Part shown: piece after piece, positions 1 through 12,100 of the stretch
Layout: each line of letters starts with the position of its first letter
Numbering within the stretch: position 1 is the first letter of the stretch
Source: Sinonovacula constricta
Lineage: Eukaryota; Mollusca; Bivalvia; Cardiida; Solecurtidae
Length of the DNA stretch: 64,000 bases
Assembly (NCBI GenBank): GCA_007844125.1
Contig: CM017572.1
Location: 21,683,407 to 21,747,406 of the forward strand
Reading direction: 5' to 3'
The notes under the pieces: model-generated
The model's database searches: none
What the model was told of the DNA's origin: nothing
What the model saw: the letters and a program-made list of their open reading frames with translations, nothing else
Made by a program: the position numbers and the translations under genes

Positions 1-193
1 TGAGGTACCATCATGGGCTTCTATCTCATGGCCATCTTCAACATGTTCCGGCGTCTCATCATACAAAGAAAATAGAGGGGCGCTGGTGGGTCGGAATCGA
101 TGAACATCACCCGTTTGTTTGGGTATCATTACATTTATCTCTCTCTGCTTGTTGAATCCGAGTTTGGTACTACTTCTACTTTCGGCCCCAATA
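1..193 (-). CDS. Minus gene: exon truncated by the window edge
   Basis: The acceptor TTTTCTTTAG is followed by an open frame of 64 codons running off the left edge, including STKLGFNKQREINVMIPKQ and RFRPTSAPLFSLYDE, then an acidic end. No stop or polyadenylation signal is reached, so the gene continues to the left. Confidence 0.82.
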
Positions 194-3100
194 CTAAAGA
201 AAAAAGAACAGGGACAATTATTAAAATATTTATGTATCTGAACATTCATACACTTTATTTAAAGTGAATTAATAATAATTTATAACATTTGTTCTAAAGA
301 CTAGTACTTGACGTGTGAAGCATGCATTCTAGCTCTTTATCAATGCTATTTTAATAATATACAAGGAGTTTAACAAAATCCTTAAAAGTTAAAATTTGAA
401 AAAAAAAGTCCACTTTTTGTTTTGCTTGGATCTATAAATAACATTTTGACATTTCTGCCATGGCAGCCGCTGTTCATTATATGCCACACACAAACATGAT
501 ATCACACCAGTTTAGCCCTACAAATAAGCCATCATATATCATATTTGTTTTTTATCATTTTATATGCCGAAATTCTTTTTCTACTTTTTTTACAGGATAG
601 GCAAAATCTTATGGCTCTCTGTGCCCTACCATGGAGCAAAACCTAAATTAAAGGAGGCATCCGGCAGCCTAGATCAGTTGCATGTAACAATGTTCTTTCT
701 ATGTGTTTGGAAATTTAGGCATTATTACTGCATAAACATATACTTTAGTCTAAGCTGAAAAGATTTTGAATGCTGCTCATATTATTAGAGAGTAAAATTG
801 TGAAAAAATCACTCTAAATGTTCATTCTTCCCAAATCTGTAAGAAAGCATGATAGGAATCTTTGCTAAAAATAGATACCAAAGTCCGAGCTCAACACCTG
901 GATGATGCTATAAAGTGATTAAAGTAAGTGGTCACAAGGTTTTCTTCATATAAAAATAGCTATCTTTGCAGCATGGCTCAGATAGAAAATACCTGTTTGC
1001 ATTGAAGATTGCTAAAAATAGATATCAACGTAAGAGCAGATTACACGTATGATGATAATACCTGATTTAAAAAGGTCACATGGTTTTCTTTGTTTAAAAT
1101 AGATATCTCAGCTCTGATAGGAAATCACTGTTTGCAGTGACGAGTGGGGATTTATGCTTCACTGTTCACAAATCTTTGGTTCAAACTGTTGGATACCACC
1201 TTTAAAAATTTCTCTCCAAAGCTGAGCCAAAACTGACTTTATATTATGAAGAAAATCATAGACAATGAGTTCTCAGCCTGAATTTTATTTTAGCCAAAGA
1301 AAGTAGTATTTTATTTGTCATCAGAATCTCTTACCTATTGTCAGCTATCTCAGAGCAATTATTGCATTATAAGAAATGCGGAATAACATTAACATTTTGG
1401 AAAGCTTTGGCATGCTATATTCAACTTGCGAAAAACAAATAATTCATTTAAACGATGTTTGTTAAAGTTTGTTCAAAAGGCCATTTGGAATGCCTCTCAG
1501 TTGGTCAAGTAAAGGGATTTTTTTTTTATATCCAAACATTAAAGGTTGACTTATCATGGTCATGTTGTTGCTAGTAAATTTTTCATTTTGCCATACAAAC
1601 CATTCTGTAGACATGGTATTAACCTAAAAGTGAAATATTGCTGTTCAAACAGAGAATTGATTTGTTTTTGTTTTGTTTTTTAAAATACATCGCAGCGACA
1701 AATTATGATCATTATAGTGATGTCCAGATATTTGGCGGAGGACAACTGGCACACCGCAAGTCAGCTGGAAGACCTTCCCACATAAAGTCCTTCGCTCCAA
1801 ATGGGGACTCTAACCCATGCAGTGAGAGGCTTAGCAGTATGAGGACAGCATTGGAACAACATACTAAGAGCTACATTGTACTCAAAGGGGAGCAACATGA
1901 CCTAGCAAATTGGGCAAAAATAAAAAAAAAGTGAAAAAATAAAAAACATAACAAATGTATAAGAGTAAAATACGATGTGCTTTGGCTACATACCTGCTAT
2001 GTCCAACTCCTGAATCCACATCAGAATCTGTAAATACACACAAATAACATACTGGATATAGAAAAAGAATAAATAAACAGTACACATATCATATAAGCAT
2101 TTTTCTCCTTCTCTAGAATACCTAGGCTATATCCACTGCCCAATTTTCAGCAAATTTTGCCAGGTATCTACCTAAAACATTGGATTCGTGTGAAGATTAG
2201 ATTTCTATTGCAATTAGATTTCTAAAGCATGCTTAAGGCCAAGGGCCTCAGGTGAGCAGTTAATAGCCATTATGGCCCTCTTGTTACAAAGAGAGTCATT
2301 TATTGGATAGTCTCCCCTGATTTATCTCTAAATAACTGTTGGTGGGACGATAAACCCAATAAATAGAAAACATAATGCAAGTAGGTCCTTTCATTTGGAT
2401 GACTTATTTTTTATTCTGGTACTCATGTGAGTGTATGTTGGCTTCTATGCCTTTCTTATGATAAGCTACAATCAACATACACCTCCATTTTCTTTTTGAA
2501 ATAACATTTCTCTTTCAATGGATTAAGTCCGAAATATTAAACAACTAGCTTATAAAGTAACGATGTACAATAAATGTACGTTTCATATTTTGAATAACAT
2601 TATGTCATAAGAGAATACAGTACAGATACTTTGCTACAGATTTAGTCACAAAAAACTCATCTTTATTACCTTTTGTACATTTTTTTTTCCACAAAATTTT
2701 GCTGATGTATCTTTTAAAGAAATCATTTGTAAGTTTGGAATTCTATGTAGAAAAAATAAAAAGAAAGAATAAATTGATTTAACATAAGTCTGTGGTGTAA
2801 ATTAAGTTCAGCTTTGAAACAGCCCTAAAATTTTGTGCTATCTGATCAGAATCAACACTTTTTGGTGCTAAGTCTTTTTCAACACGCCTGATTAAAACTG
2901 TTTGTAGAGTTCAAACATATATAAATAATTATGAACAGGACTCTGTCATTATGCTACAGTATCTTGTAAAAGGTTAACAGTCTATTGAACATAATAGGAT
3001 GATTTGCCAATGACTAGTGAACTATAAAAGAACATCAGAGCAATCTTAATTTTGAGATAGATATTGTTGGGTAAAAATAAAAATCATCTAACGTTGGAAA

Positions 3101-6100
3101 ATGGTCAACAAATAAGTGGAAACAGAGGTTATTTGTCAATTTTGGTGTATAGTGGTATTTTATTTCACAAGTGGTCATAGAAAAAAAAAATTGTCATGAG
3201 TCGTACAGACATGAGTAAAAATATTATTTAACGAGTGAAATAAAAATATAAGCATACACTGAAATTAACAAATTTTCTTTTTATTTCATGCTTATTTTAT
3301 TATAAAACTTATTTTAATCAGAAGATCCTATTTACCTCCCTTGGGACCCAGAGAGAAATGATAACTGTATCATTTCACTGGGGCCAGAGTAAAATTATAA
3401 GGTTTTCTTTCCCTGGTATTTTTCACTCATTCTCCCAAAAGCATGAAATAAAGGATATATGAGATAGAGTGAATGTCTGTGTTCTAGTGGTTAAGATGTT
3501 GGCATCAGTAATGAACTCCACACCAGAGCATGAAGGGTTGCATGGTTTAAGAAATATCCAGGTTAACAAGACAATGGCACTTTGATATGATATTTTTTAA
3601 GTAAAATCTGTGCTCTGAGAGAATGCCAACATATGATATATCTGTGCTGTCCAATACAATAACTTATCGCAGATAAAACATTGTCAGTGTGTTTGTGTAA
3701 ATATGACAGCGTGAGTGTAAGTATATGCAAGGATATGTCTAGATGTTATTTGTAACTCAATTACCTGGGAAAAAAAAAAAAAATTATTACCGATACATCA
3801 CACTGACACAATAACGGTCACATTGGCAACCTCCAGGTAATTATCGCTGGAGGAAGACCTCAGACTTTAGTCTGGGTAGAACAATTTGGGCATTTCAGGT
3901 TAGCTGGAAAACCTCCCACATGAAAGTTCCCGCCCTGGCAAGGTGAGGGGCAGAGAAGTTACAAAATGGCGCACTCCTTTTAAAATTTTGAACTCAATGC
4001 TGATTAAAGATTCGAATGAGGGTCTTGGTTTTATTCCCAAAGTCAGCACAATATAGTAATTATTAAACAAGATTTAGCAATATTGAGCTGCAATTTACAC
4101 AGAATTTCTCTTGAGAAGTCAGGTTCTACAGAAAAATCTAACAGAAAGATTATTATATTTTTGCCAGGTACCCTATGCTGCCTTCAAAACAACAATGTTA
4201 TTTGTTTCTTGTTTAACATTCATATAAACGATAAATAAAAAAATGATATGTTTCCCAATCAAGTATAATCACTACAAAGTGGGATGGAATGGGATTTTCC
4301 GGCATTTTTGCTGATACTGGGCAGCGACATTTCTATCATTATATCAGAGGGGCACTTATGAGGTGACCAGGGACTGAACTTGGCCGGTCCATTATACTGA
4401 CACCGATGAGTCAGGCGTAATGCTGTCCCCTTAGCCCCAAGTGTTAGGAGGGAAGCCATTACTACCAACTTTAAAGTCTTTGGTTTGACCCAGCCGGGGT
4501 TTGAACCCGCGATCTACCAATCTGCAAGACGATGCTCTACAAACTGAGCTATTGCGGCCGGTTCAATGCAAGGTAATCTTGTATCAGAATGCTTCAGTCT
4601 AGCCCCTTAGTTGCTGGAAACGCCAGTCACTCCATAACTACGCCCCACACTAATCGTCTTTCCATTAATTAAAGGTGATATCCAACAGTTTGCCTATGTC
4701 AAATTCATGTAACAATACTGTACCACTGCTTTGGGGAATTAGGGCATAATTTCTAAATAAACTCATACTTTAGTATAAGTAAAGACGATTTTGAACACCA
4801 ACTTTATTGTAAGAGAGTACCAATCGCTATAAAAACACTCTAAATAGTTCAATTAAATCTATAAATAATCAATAGTGATCTCGGCTAAAAATCGATATTA
4901 ACGTCAGAGAGAATTACCCGGATGACGATATAATGTAATCTCAAAAATGAGTTGTCACATGGTTTTCTTAGTTAAAAATAGCTATCTCTGCAGTGTGGCT
5001 CAGATAGGAAATACCCATTTGCAATGAGAAATGGGGATTTGTGTTACACTGCTCACACTGATCTAGGGCATAAATGAGCTGCATTTTGCAGGCTCTTTTC
5101 AGGTAACAATGACTTATTTGGTTATCTGAGAAAAATATTTTGGTCCAAACTGTCTGATACCACCTTTAATGGTTAAACCACCACCTTTCAGACCAACAGG
5201 GGTCCTATCATCCCTCACACAACACATGCCCTGAGTATTGATTAAGTATCTTACTGATGATAGATTGCACAGCCTGTGTTGGCCTGTAGGTATTTTAATT
5301 AATAAATGAGTCCCATTTTGACAACCGTGTCAAATTGCTTCATCAATAAACAGATCTTTTCCGAGGCCATTGGATCCCCAGCTAGGAAGGTGCAAATCAT
5401 TGGAGACTGGTTCAGTGTCCAGAAAGGTTGTCTTTTGACAGGGTTACTGAGATCTAAGTACTGGCATAAGCTATAAAAAGTGCAAATAGGTATTTTGCAA
5501 GAATGCTTCATAAAAGTTTGTTCAAGTCTACTGTCAGGGATGGCTTTAAAGGTGGTGTCCAACAGTTTGGTCCTAAACTGTTTTCTCAAATAGCCAAATA
5601 AGTGATTAGTACTGTGAAAGATCTTGCAAAATGCTGTTCAATGATGCCAAAGGTCTGTGTGAACAGTCAAGGATCAATTCCCAATTGTCATTGCTAACAG
5701 GTGTTTCCTATCCAAGCCACACTGCAGAGATAGCCATTTTTAAACTTAGAAAAGCATGTGTATTCTGAGATCAAGTTATAGTCATCCGGGTAAACTGCTC
5801 TGACGTCGATATCTATTTTTAGCAGAGACCACTATTAACCTTTTTATACAGTTGGAAATAATATACAGAGTGTTTTTTTCATGATTAGTTCTGGTATGTA
5901 TATTTAATACAGGCAAAATGACGGATACCACCTTTAAGTTCTACATTGATATACCTCAAAACCTTGTCTTTATAGCATACACAGCACTTTGATTGTTACT
6001 GCTGCCTTCATTGTGATTTCATGCCACAAGCAACAACAATGATATTATAAACACACTTAGTCACATGACTGCCACTGAGCCAACCAGTCCCACTCTCTTC

Positions 6101-9100
6101 CATATCGGCTTCCATTCCATTCACCTCTGTGATTGGCTCAGAAAGAAGTGAAGTACAAACGACAACTCTGCTTGGAGATTGTGTGTTTATATCTGCCGGA
6201 TTATCACATCTGCGTAATCAATCAGGCAGGAAAATAGTTCCAATAATAATCACATTTATTTATTTTTTTCTGCTCTATGATAATTTAATATATTTATATT
6301 TATTATGGTTAAGGTCCTTTAAATCAAAGTCAGTGTGGGTTAAATATTGTTTGTCCATTCTGACAAGATTCTTATCATTGAGCCTATAGCAGAGGTGTTA
6401 TAGTGAGGTATGAATGACAACTCCGTTTGGTGACTGAACAAGTCCTTGAATGTCCCTTTACATGCTGAGCTTGAGCATATTTGGAGGTAAACATGGAGGA
6501 ACTATTTTCATGGTTGATATATTTGATATATTTTGTCCCCAACTTGAACTTTAAAGGTGGTATCTGACTGTTTCCACTGTTTTGGGGGAATTTAGGAATA
6601 ATGTTTGAATACATTCATATGTAAGTCTTCAGAAAAGATAAATTTGAACACTACCTATATTGTTAGACTTACAAACTGGGAATATAATCGCTCTAAGTTT
6701 TCATTCTTTGCCAATCTATAAATAAGCATGATTGTGATCTCTGCTATAAATAGATATCGACATCACAGCAGACAAACCAGATAATGATATAATAGAATCT
6801 CAAAAGTAAGTTGTCACATGGTTTTCTTTAAAAATAAAAAAAATAAAAATAAAAAATAAAAAAAAGTTTAAAAATAGCTATCTCTGAAGTGTGGCTAAGA
6901 TAGGAAATATCCATTTGCATTGGCAAGTGGAGATTTTTGCTTCATTGTTTACACTTATACAGAGCATCAATGAATAGTATTTTTGAGGATCTTTTCAGGT
7001 AACAAAGTCTTTGGGGGTGATGTGAGAAAAAATCTTTGGTCCAAACTGTCGGATACCACCTTTAAGACTTGAACTTAAGACCTTCTGAAGCAACAATTCA
7101 TATGATTTGCTTGAAGTAGGTATCTCACCTAGAAGGTGAACCAATCAAGATGAACTGTTAGTCATTTCCATATCATAACATGGGATCTTGGTGTTGACAC
7201 ATTTCAATATCAGTTACAAATCATACACATTCGATGGAGCAAATCCCGTCCCAGGTATTTTACCCTCTAGCAAAATTGCTATTATTCAAAAGGGTCATAA
7301 AATTTCAATCAATTTGCATTCAATTAACATCAGCCTTTATCAAGAAAATATTGGTTTTAACACAGATGTGCTAAAATGCTCTGAGCAGCTGGTCCTGTAC
7401 ATTGTAAGTTTTTTTAATTTCTTAACCATAGATTCTAATTAAAGGTGGTATTCGACAGATTGTCTGTAGATAAATATAAAACCATAATCCTGTTTGGGGT
7501 AATCTGTGCATAATTTCTACAAAAACTCATGCTTTGGTCTAAGTATTACCAATTTTAAACACTATCTCAATTGTTGGACAAGACAAATTGTTAAAATTTG
7601 CTCTTAATTTTTACGCTGTTAAAATCTATAAATATTAATTTATTCATTTATTTGGGTTTTACGGTACACCGACACTTAACGGGTCATACGGCGCCGATTA
7701 CAGAAAAGTTTAATGCGAATAGAGAATAATCAGGTTAAAACTAAACTATGTGAGTAAAATATGAAAAATCTATCAGGTAAAAATAATATGAACTATAATT
7801 GAAAAAGTAAGTGGTACTGCTTAAATCTGACAGTTTGCCTACGTCAAATATCTGACCACTTTTTGGGATATTTGTGCACAGTTTCTGCAGAAAGATCATT
7901 TGCATAAGAATCTCAATTTTAAGAGTAGTAAAACTCCTTAACCAACACTTGAAATGTTCATTCTTTTTAAATCCATAAATAAGAATGATTGGAATTCCTG
8001 CTGAGACATCGACATCAAAGACTTGAATGAGCTAAAACATAAGTGGTCACATTCTTAGTTCAAAAATAGTTAACTGTCAGTGTGGATCAGATAGGATATA
8101 CATGTTAGAAAGCACCAGTGTGGTGTTACGCTCCACTTTTCACATAGATGTAGGAAATCAATAAACCGCATTTCATGGGATACTTTCAGGTAACAATAAT
8201 TTATATAGTTGTTTGAGAGAGAAAAATCTGGTCCAAGCTGTCAGATACCAACTTTAAAATATACTTTGTCTAGTTTGGATTTTTTAAAGTATTTAGGCAA
8301 AAAAAAAAAAAAATCTTGGTAAACCACAATGACTTTATTTACATGAGCATTTCAACAAATTGATCTGAAATTAATTTTTTGTTTTTATTTACATTTACAA
8401 TGCAGCGATCAATTATTATCATTACAGCGACGTCCAGCTATTTTGGTGGAGGAAAACCCCAGACAAATATCAAAGCAGAACCATCGCACGACAAGTCAGC
8501 TGGAAGACCTTCCCACATTAAGTCCTTCGCCCCAAACAAGACTCGAACCCCCGAGACGCTAAGCAGTCAGAGGAGGTACAAATCGGCGACTCTTCCACTA
8601 CACCATGGGCACCCACTCTGAAATTTTTACTTACCAAGAAACAAACTATCAATAACATTTAGAGTAGCATAAATTAAAAGCGTATGCACTTAAAACATTT
8701 GTGAAAGAATAAAAGGAATTGAGTGCTTGCTTTTGTAACTTACTTTTTCAAAAATCAATCCGGCAAATGGTCAACTGAAATGGCTGGCAACTTTTGCCCA
8801 AATCAGAAATGTTCATAGGTGAGTGCAATTCATTTAGTTTCTATGCTTTTCACAGGACAGTTATCTCTGTCACTGCACACCAAAATACTAAACAAGTTTG
8901 AAGATGCATGGAAATTAAGATCAACCAGCTGCAAATTTGTTACAGGTACTATAACTGCCTCAAAAAGCATGATACCATTAAGGAGCTTATGTTTGTGTTG
9001 TCAATCTAAATTGAAATGGGCGTCACTGTAAAAGTGTTTCAAATGTTGAAATTGTGATAAAATCAAATAATTGTTCAACTATTTAACACTACTCATGGTT

Positions 9101-12100
9101 AAAATAAAATTAACACAACACAGACAGTAAAGAATTTATAGAAAATAAAATAATCAGGTTTAATCTTAATATGGGATGGGACTGGGATTTGCCAGCATTT
9201 TTGCCGATACTGTGCAGCAACATTTCTATCATTATAGCACAGGGGCACACATGAGGTGCCCAGGGACTGGACCCGACTGGTCCATTATACAGACACCGAC
9301 AAGTCAGGCATAATGCTGTCCCCTTAGCCCTGAGCGTTAGGATGGAAGCCACTACTACCAATTTTAAAGTCTTTAGTTTGACCCGGCCGGGGCTTGAACC
9401 AGCGACCTCCTGATCCGCAAGGTGACGCTCTACAACTACTTGAGCTATTGCGGCCGTTAAGATCTTTTGAGAATCCCCATTTAAATTGGTGTTAATTGGT
9501 AGTTAATAATTATGAAAAAATGCTTTCTTTCAAAATATTATCTTGACTTTAAATCAGTAATTTTGTAAATGCAAACCTCACTAATTTATTTAATGATTAA
9601 TCCTAAGAAAGGATGCTGCAATAAAATATATATGTTTATAGATATAAGAGGACCATGAATTGAGAAAAATCAGTTATGGCTTTGTTATTTATAAATTTGC
9701 AAGTGTCAGGTTAAAACAGCTGTCACTTTTACTTAAGTTTGTTTATTGAATTTACCTTCCCACCAACAGTATTTCAGTTATCTGGAGACGGTGTCCACTT
9801 GAAGCAGATATAGTGCTGCCTTCACTGTGTATAGCATGCCATAAACACCTGGTATGGTACCACACTAAGTCACATTATCCTGACACCAGTCCAGCCAGAC
9901 GTGGAACTACTATTATATTTGCTTGAGCGTTAGCAAGGGGGCTATACCACTACCATTTTTAACGACTTTGGTATGTCGCGGCCAGTGAGCCAACACTCTA
10001 CTGAACAGGCTACCAGGTAAAAACAATAAAGAAACAAGTTATAACATTAATTTATGATACTTTAAACTCACAATATTTCAAACTACATGTATATGACTTT
10101 AGGATAAGCAACTACTAGGCCTTGCCTAACATGACTGAATAAAATCTGCAGCTGATGGTGAATTAATTATTTTAAAATAATTATGAAGGTATGTTGTTGA
10201 TGTACAGCCTTTATATTGATCTTTTATTAGCTTTATGTACAAAGTAACTTCACCATAAATTCCTCACATTCTTTCTGCTGGTCTTACATTAAAAGACTAC
10301 CCGCTATTCAGTATTCACTTCATTTATTGACTGTATCATTAGCTCACAGACTATCCTTTCAAGTTTACAGCCATAATAACTAACTTGATGTAAACATGCA
10401 CTGCATAAGCCATGTTTTATCAATGGGTAAATGAAAGATTATTAGTTTAAACATATTTTATTTGGTAAAGTAATCATTTACAAATCATTTTATACTGATT
10501 ATGAAGATTACTCTGACTTAAATCAAAGACAAAACTATTGTATCTACAAAAAGATGTGATAAAAATACATCTATTGAACTAAGATTAAATAATGTTATAT
10601 AACAAATTCAAAACATTGTTTTATTATAATACTATTATAACACTATTATAATTATTTGTACAGTTTTGTTTTTAGAAAAACATTGCAGCAACCAATCATG
10701 ATTATTATATGGATGTCCAGCTATTTTCGTGGAGGAAGACCACAGACAAATGTCTGGGTAGAACTAGTGTCACACCGCAGGTCAGCTGGAAGACCTTTCC
10801 ACATTAACTTATTCACCCTGAACAGGCCTTGAACCCACTCTGTGAGAGGCTAAGCAGTCAGAGGAGTTACAAATCGGCGACTCTACCACTTTGCCACGGG
10901 CACCCTATATTTTACAGCACAAACTGTTAAAACTTTTAAAAAGTAGCTATTTCAAACAACATCACTTAAAGTTACCCTGCATCACAAGTGGTCAACCAAA
11001 GAGTACAATTTTAAATTCCTTACCATCTTCACACCAATCTTTGTGAGAAATGTCAATTTGAACATATGACATATTTTTTAGAATGTACTCCTCAAAAATG
11101 AATTCACTTGTAGGCACCTTGTTATAAACTGGTTTTTGTAATCTTTTTGGGCTTGTCTTCACATACTTATATTATATATATTATATATACTTATATTAGC
11201 ATCCATGACTTGAAACTTTACATCATAACAACTTTAAGGTACCGCTAGCTATAAAATGTTTCCAAACCAACAGATAGTATTATGACAAAAGGTAGTAATA
11301 AATTACTGTTCACTTCTAAAATATCCCATACTTTTTTAGAATAAAGTGTCACACATAACAAAGATCCAAAACTTAAATAACTGGAAATACAAGATTTTCC
11401 TTTAACACCAAAAGCAACTTATGAAAACCACTACTTAAGTCGTGTCTTTGGTTAAATGGTGTATATTTGAATCAATATATGCCAGATGTTACCATTTCTC
11501 ACACAGATTTCTATAACACAGCCACTTACTGGGCGTCCCACACTGTCACAGCTGTTCCTAACTGATCAATATAATTTCTAAATATACATCTATCATATTT
11601 TATTTTCTTTTAGATTTTAGTCACCAGTTAAGCATGTTCAGTCTCCTTCGACATACATGTACATATTTGTTACTGCCACTACTTTTTCCAGGGAATTTAC
11701 TGACCCTGTTCCTTCATTCCTCTGAAATGTAGCTTTCGCATTGCCCAGGATGCTGTTGCAAGGGATACCACACAAAATGTATAAATTATTATATTATATG
11801 AATATGAATACAAATGGTCCACGATGGTCCTATATAGCTCACCTGAGTGCCGTAGACATTTAGCCCTGGTGGCTATGCTTTTTGACAGATCAGAGTTCTT
11901 TGAACAATCTTGATTAAAAGGCTATCAAATAAAATATATAAACCAAACATCAAAGCTATATAGCTCTTGTGGTTTTTGGCAAGAAGATTTTCAAAGTCTT
12001 CCAATATAGCCATATCAGGAAAAAAGCCATGCACATGGAGGCCATATTATTTCATGGATCTAATTGTTTTACAAAATCTTAATTCGGACCACCCAAGAAA

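Noticed and set aside
8700..8830. Possible minus-strand exon ending GAAAAA/gtaagt
   Set aside because: All frames reach a stop before the donor for the plausible acceptors.
11690..11775. Possible extra minus-strand exon (acceptor TTGCAACAG, SWAMRKLHFRG)
   Set aside because: No good donor in a phase that fits the neighbouring exons; the 32-nt exon at 11,530 solves the phase without it.
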